A stretch of DNA of 7,212 bases from DATDAH01 sp036525535. Lineage in GTDB: Bacteria; Actinomycetota; Acidimicrobiia; Acidimicrobiales; DATDAH01. The stretch spans positions 1 through 7,212 of the forward strand of contig DATDAH010000251.1 of NCBI GenBank assembly GCA_036525535.1. Direction: 5' to 3'. The position numbers and the translations under genes are program-made. Below, piece after piece: positions 5,585-7,212 of the stretch. Each line of letters opens with the position of its first letter. Positions within the stretch are counted from its first letter, which is position 1. Under the pieces are notes generated by a model, which was given only the letters and a program-made list of their open reading frames with translations, made no database searches and had not been told where the DNA came from.

Positions 5585-6034
5585 ATGGGGACGTTGCGTT
5601 TCAACCACATGGAGCTGACGCTGCCCAGGGGTGCGCTCGGTGACGACGGCCGGGCCGACATCAGGGCCTTCTACGGCGAGGTGTTCGACTTCGAGGCCCT
5701 CGACGTCCCGATCCTCGGTCAGCTCGGGCTCCTCCTGCGCACCGACGAGGCGACGAGCCAGTTCCTCCTGCTCCTAGAGTACGAGACGCCGATCGACGCG
5801 CCCGGCTACGACCACCTCGGGTTCCTCTACGACACCCGCGAGCAGGTCGACGACCGCCTCGAGCAGGTGAAGCGTTGGCAGGAGAAGGACGATCGCGTCC
5901 GGATCAAGGAGTACGAGGACCTCGTCACCGGGTCCACCACCGTCCACGCCTTCTACGTGCGCCACCTCCTGCCCATCTGGTTCGACATCCAGTGCATCGA
6001 ACACGCCGGACCCATCCCGGCCCGAGAGGACTGA
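5585..6034 (+). CDS. VOC family (glyoxalase-fold) metalloprotein
   Basis: A 149-residue protein with the paired beta-alpha-beta-beta-beta layout of the vicinal oxygen chelate superfamily, which includes glyoxalases, extradiol dioxygenases and methylmalonyl-CoA epimerase. Module 1 starts FNHMELTLPRG with H8; IRAFYGEVFDFEAL (26-39) is the typical helix and turn; FLLLLEYETP carries E65/E67. Module 2 starts YDHLGFLYD with H77, continues DDRLEQVKRWQEKDD and ends WFDIQCIEH with E139. H8, E65 or E67, H77 and E139 would form a plausible divalent-metal site, so it is likely an active metalloenzyme. The specific reaction cannot be assigned. ATG 5585 is chosen because the VOC fold begins immediately; the frame upstream is antisense to the PLP gene. 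The next gene starts one base after its stop, so the two are co-transcribed. Confidence 0.88.
   Translation: MGTLRFNHMELTLPRGALGDDGRADIRAFYGEVFDFEALDVPILGQLGLLLRTDEATSQFLLLLEYETPIDAPGYDHLGFLYDTREQVDDRLEQVKRWQEKDDRVRIKEYEDLVTGSTTVHAFYVRHLLPIWFDIQCIEHAGPIPARED
6024..6030 (+). promoter_or_regulatory. Ribosome binding site of the acyl-CoA dehydrogenase
   Basis: GAGAGGA lies 5 nt before ATG 6036, inside the last codons of the VOC gene. It supports ATG 6036 as the start and contrasts with the SD-less starts of the upstream operon. Confidence 0.65.
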
Positions 6035-6035
6035 C

Positions 6036-7212
<1,177 letters not shown>

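Noticed and set aside
5599..5604. TTGAAA on the minus strand as a -35 box for the PLP gene
   Set aside because: It lies 27 nt from the candidate -10 (5566-5571), too far for a normal promoter spacer.

Overview
The window is a compact piece of a high-GC, actinobacteria-like chromosome. Codon third positions are almost all G or C, several starts lack a Shine-Dalgarno sequence, and the gene content (hydrolase, SDRs, VOC protein, acyl-CoA dehydrogenase) resembles the lipid and aromatic catabolic regions of Actinomycetota. An Acidimicrobiia-type or similar uncultured actinobacterium is my best guess, from style only. No tRNA, rRNA, CRISPR array, insertion sequence or phage gene is visible. Nearly every base is coding. 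The only real gaps are 72 bp (1183-1254) and 26 bp (5559-5584).

Layout. (1) A 5'-truncated alpha/beta hydrolase (2-616, +) meets a thioredoxin-fold protein (604-1182, -) tail to tail, with a 13-bp overlap. (2) A 72-bp divergent region separates the thioredoxin-fold gene from a four-gene plus-strand operon: SAM methyltransferase (1255-2019), small Rieske [2Fe-2S] protein (2019-2351), extended SDR of the NAD-dependent epimerase type (2357-3280) and classical-fold SDR (3280-4188). Two of its junctions are 1-nt TGATG overlaps and the third is a 5-nt gap. None has a good ribosome binding site, so translation is probably coupled. (3) A PLP-dependent group II decarboxylase-like gene (4185-5558, -) converges on the operon with a 4-nt CTAA stop-codon overlap. 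(4) Only 26 bp away, the divergent pair VOC protein (5585-6034, +) and acyl-CoA dehydrogenase (6036-7212, +, cut by the right edge) begins.

How the genes may work together (inference). The operon couples a methyltransferase, a Rieske protein and two dehydrogenase-fold proteins, which suggests a small redox and tailoring module for an unknown metabolite. The VOC and ACAD genes form a second two-gene unit, probably for CoA-linked catabolism. The ACAD resembles the ACAD10/ACAD11 branch, not the straight-chain beta-oxidation enzymes.

The most interesting points are departures from textbook active sites. The second SDR has Leu where the YxxxK tyrosine should be, and His where an enoyl reductase would have its tyrosine. 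The hydrolase has a GxSxG nucleophile and an acid but no C-terminal catalytic His. The PLP enzyme lacks an obvious catalytic-loop Tyr. The ACAD carries Asp at the usual catalytic Glu position. The gene starts and overlaps also point to leaderless and coupled translation. I do not see a clearly defined new defence or mobile system here.
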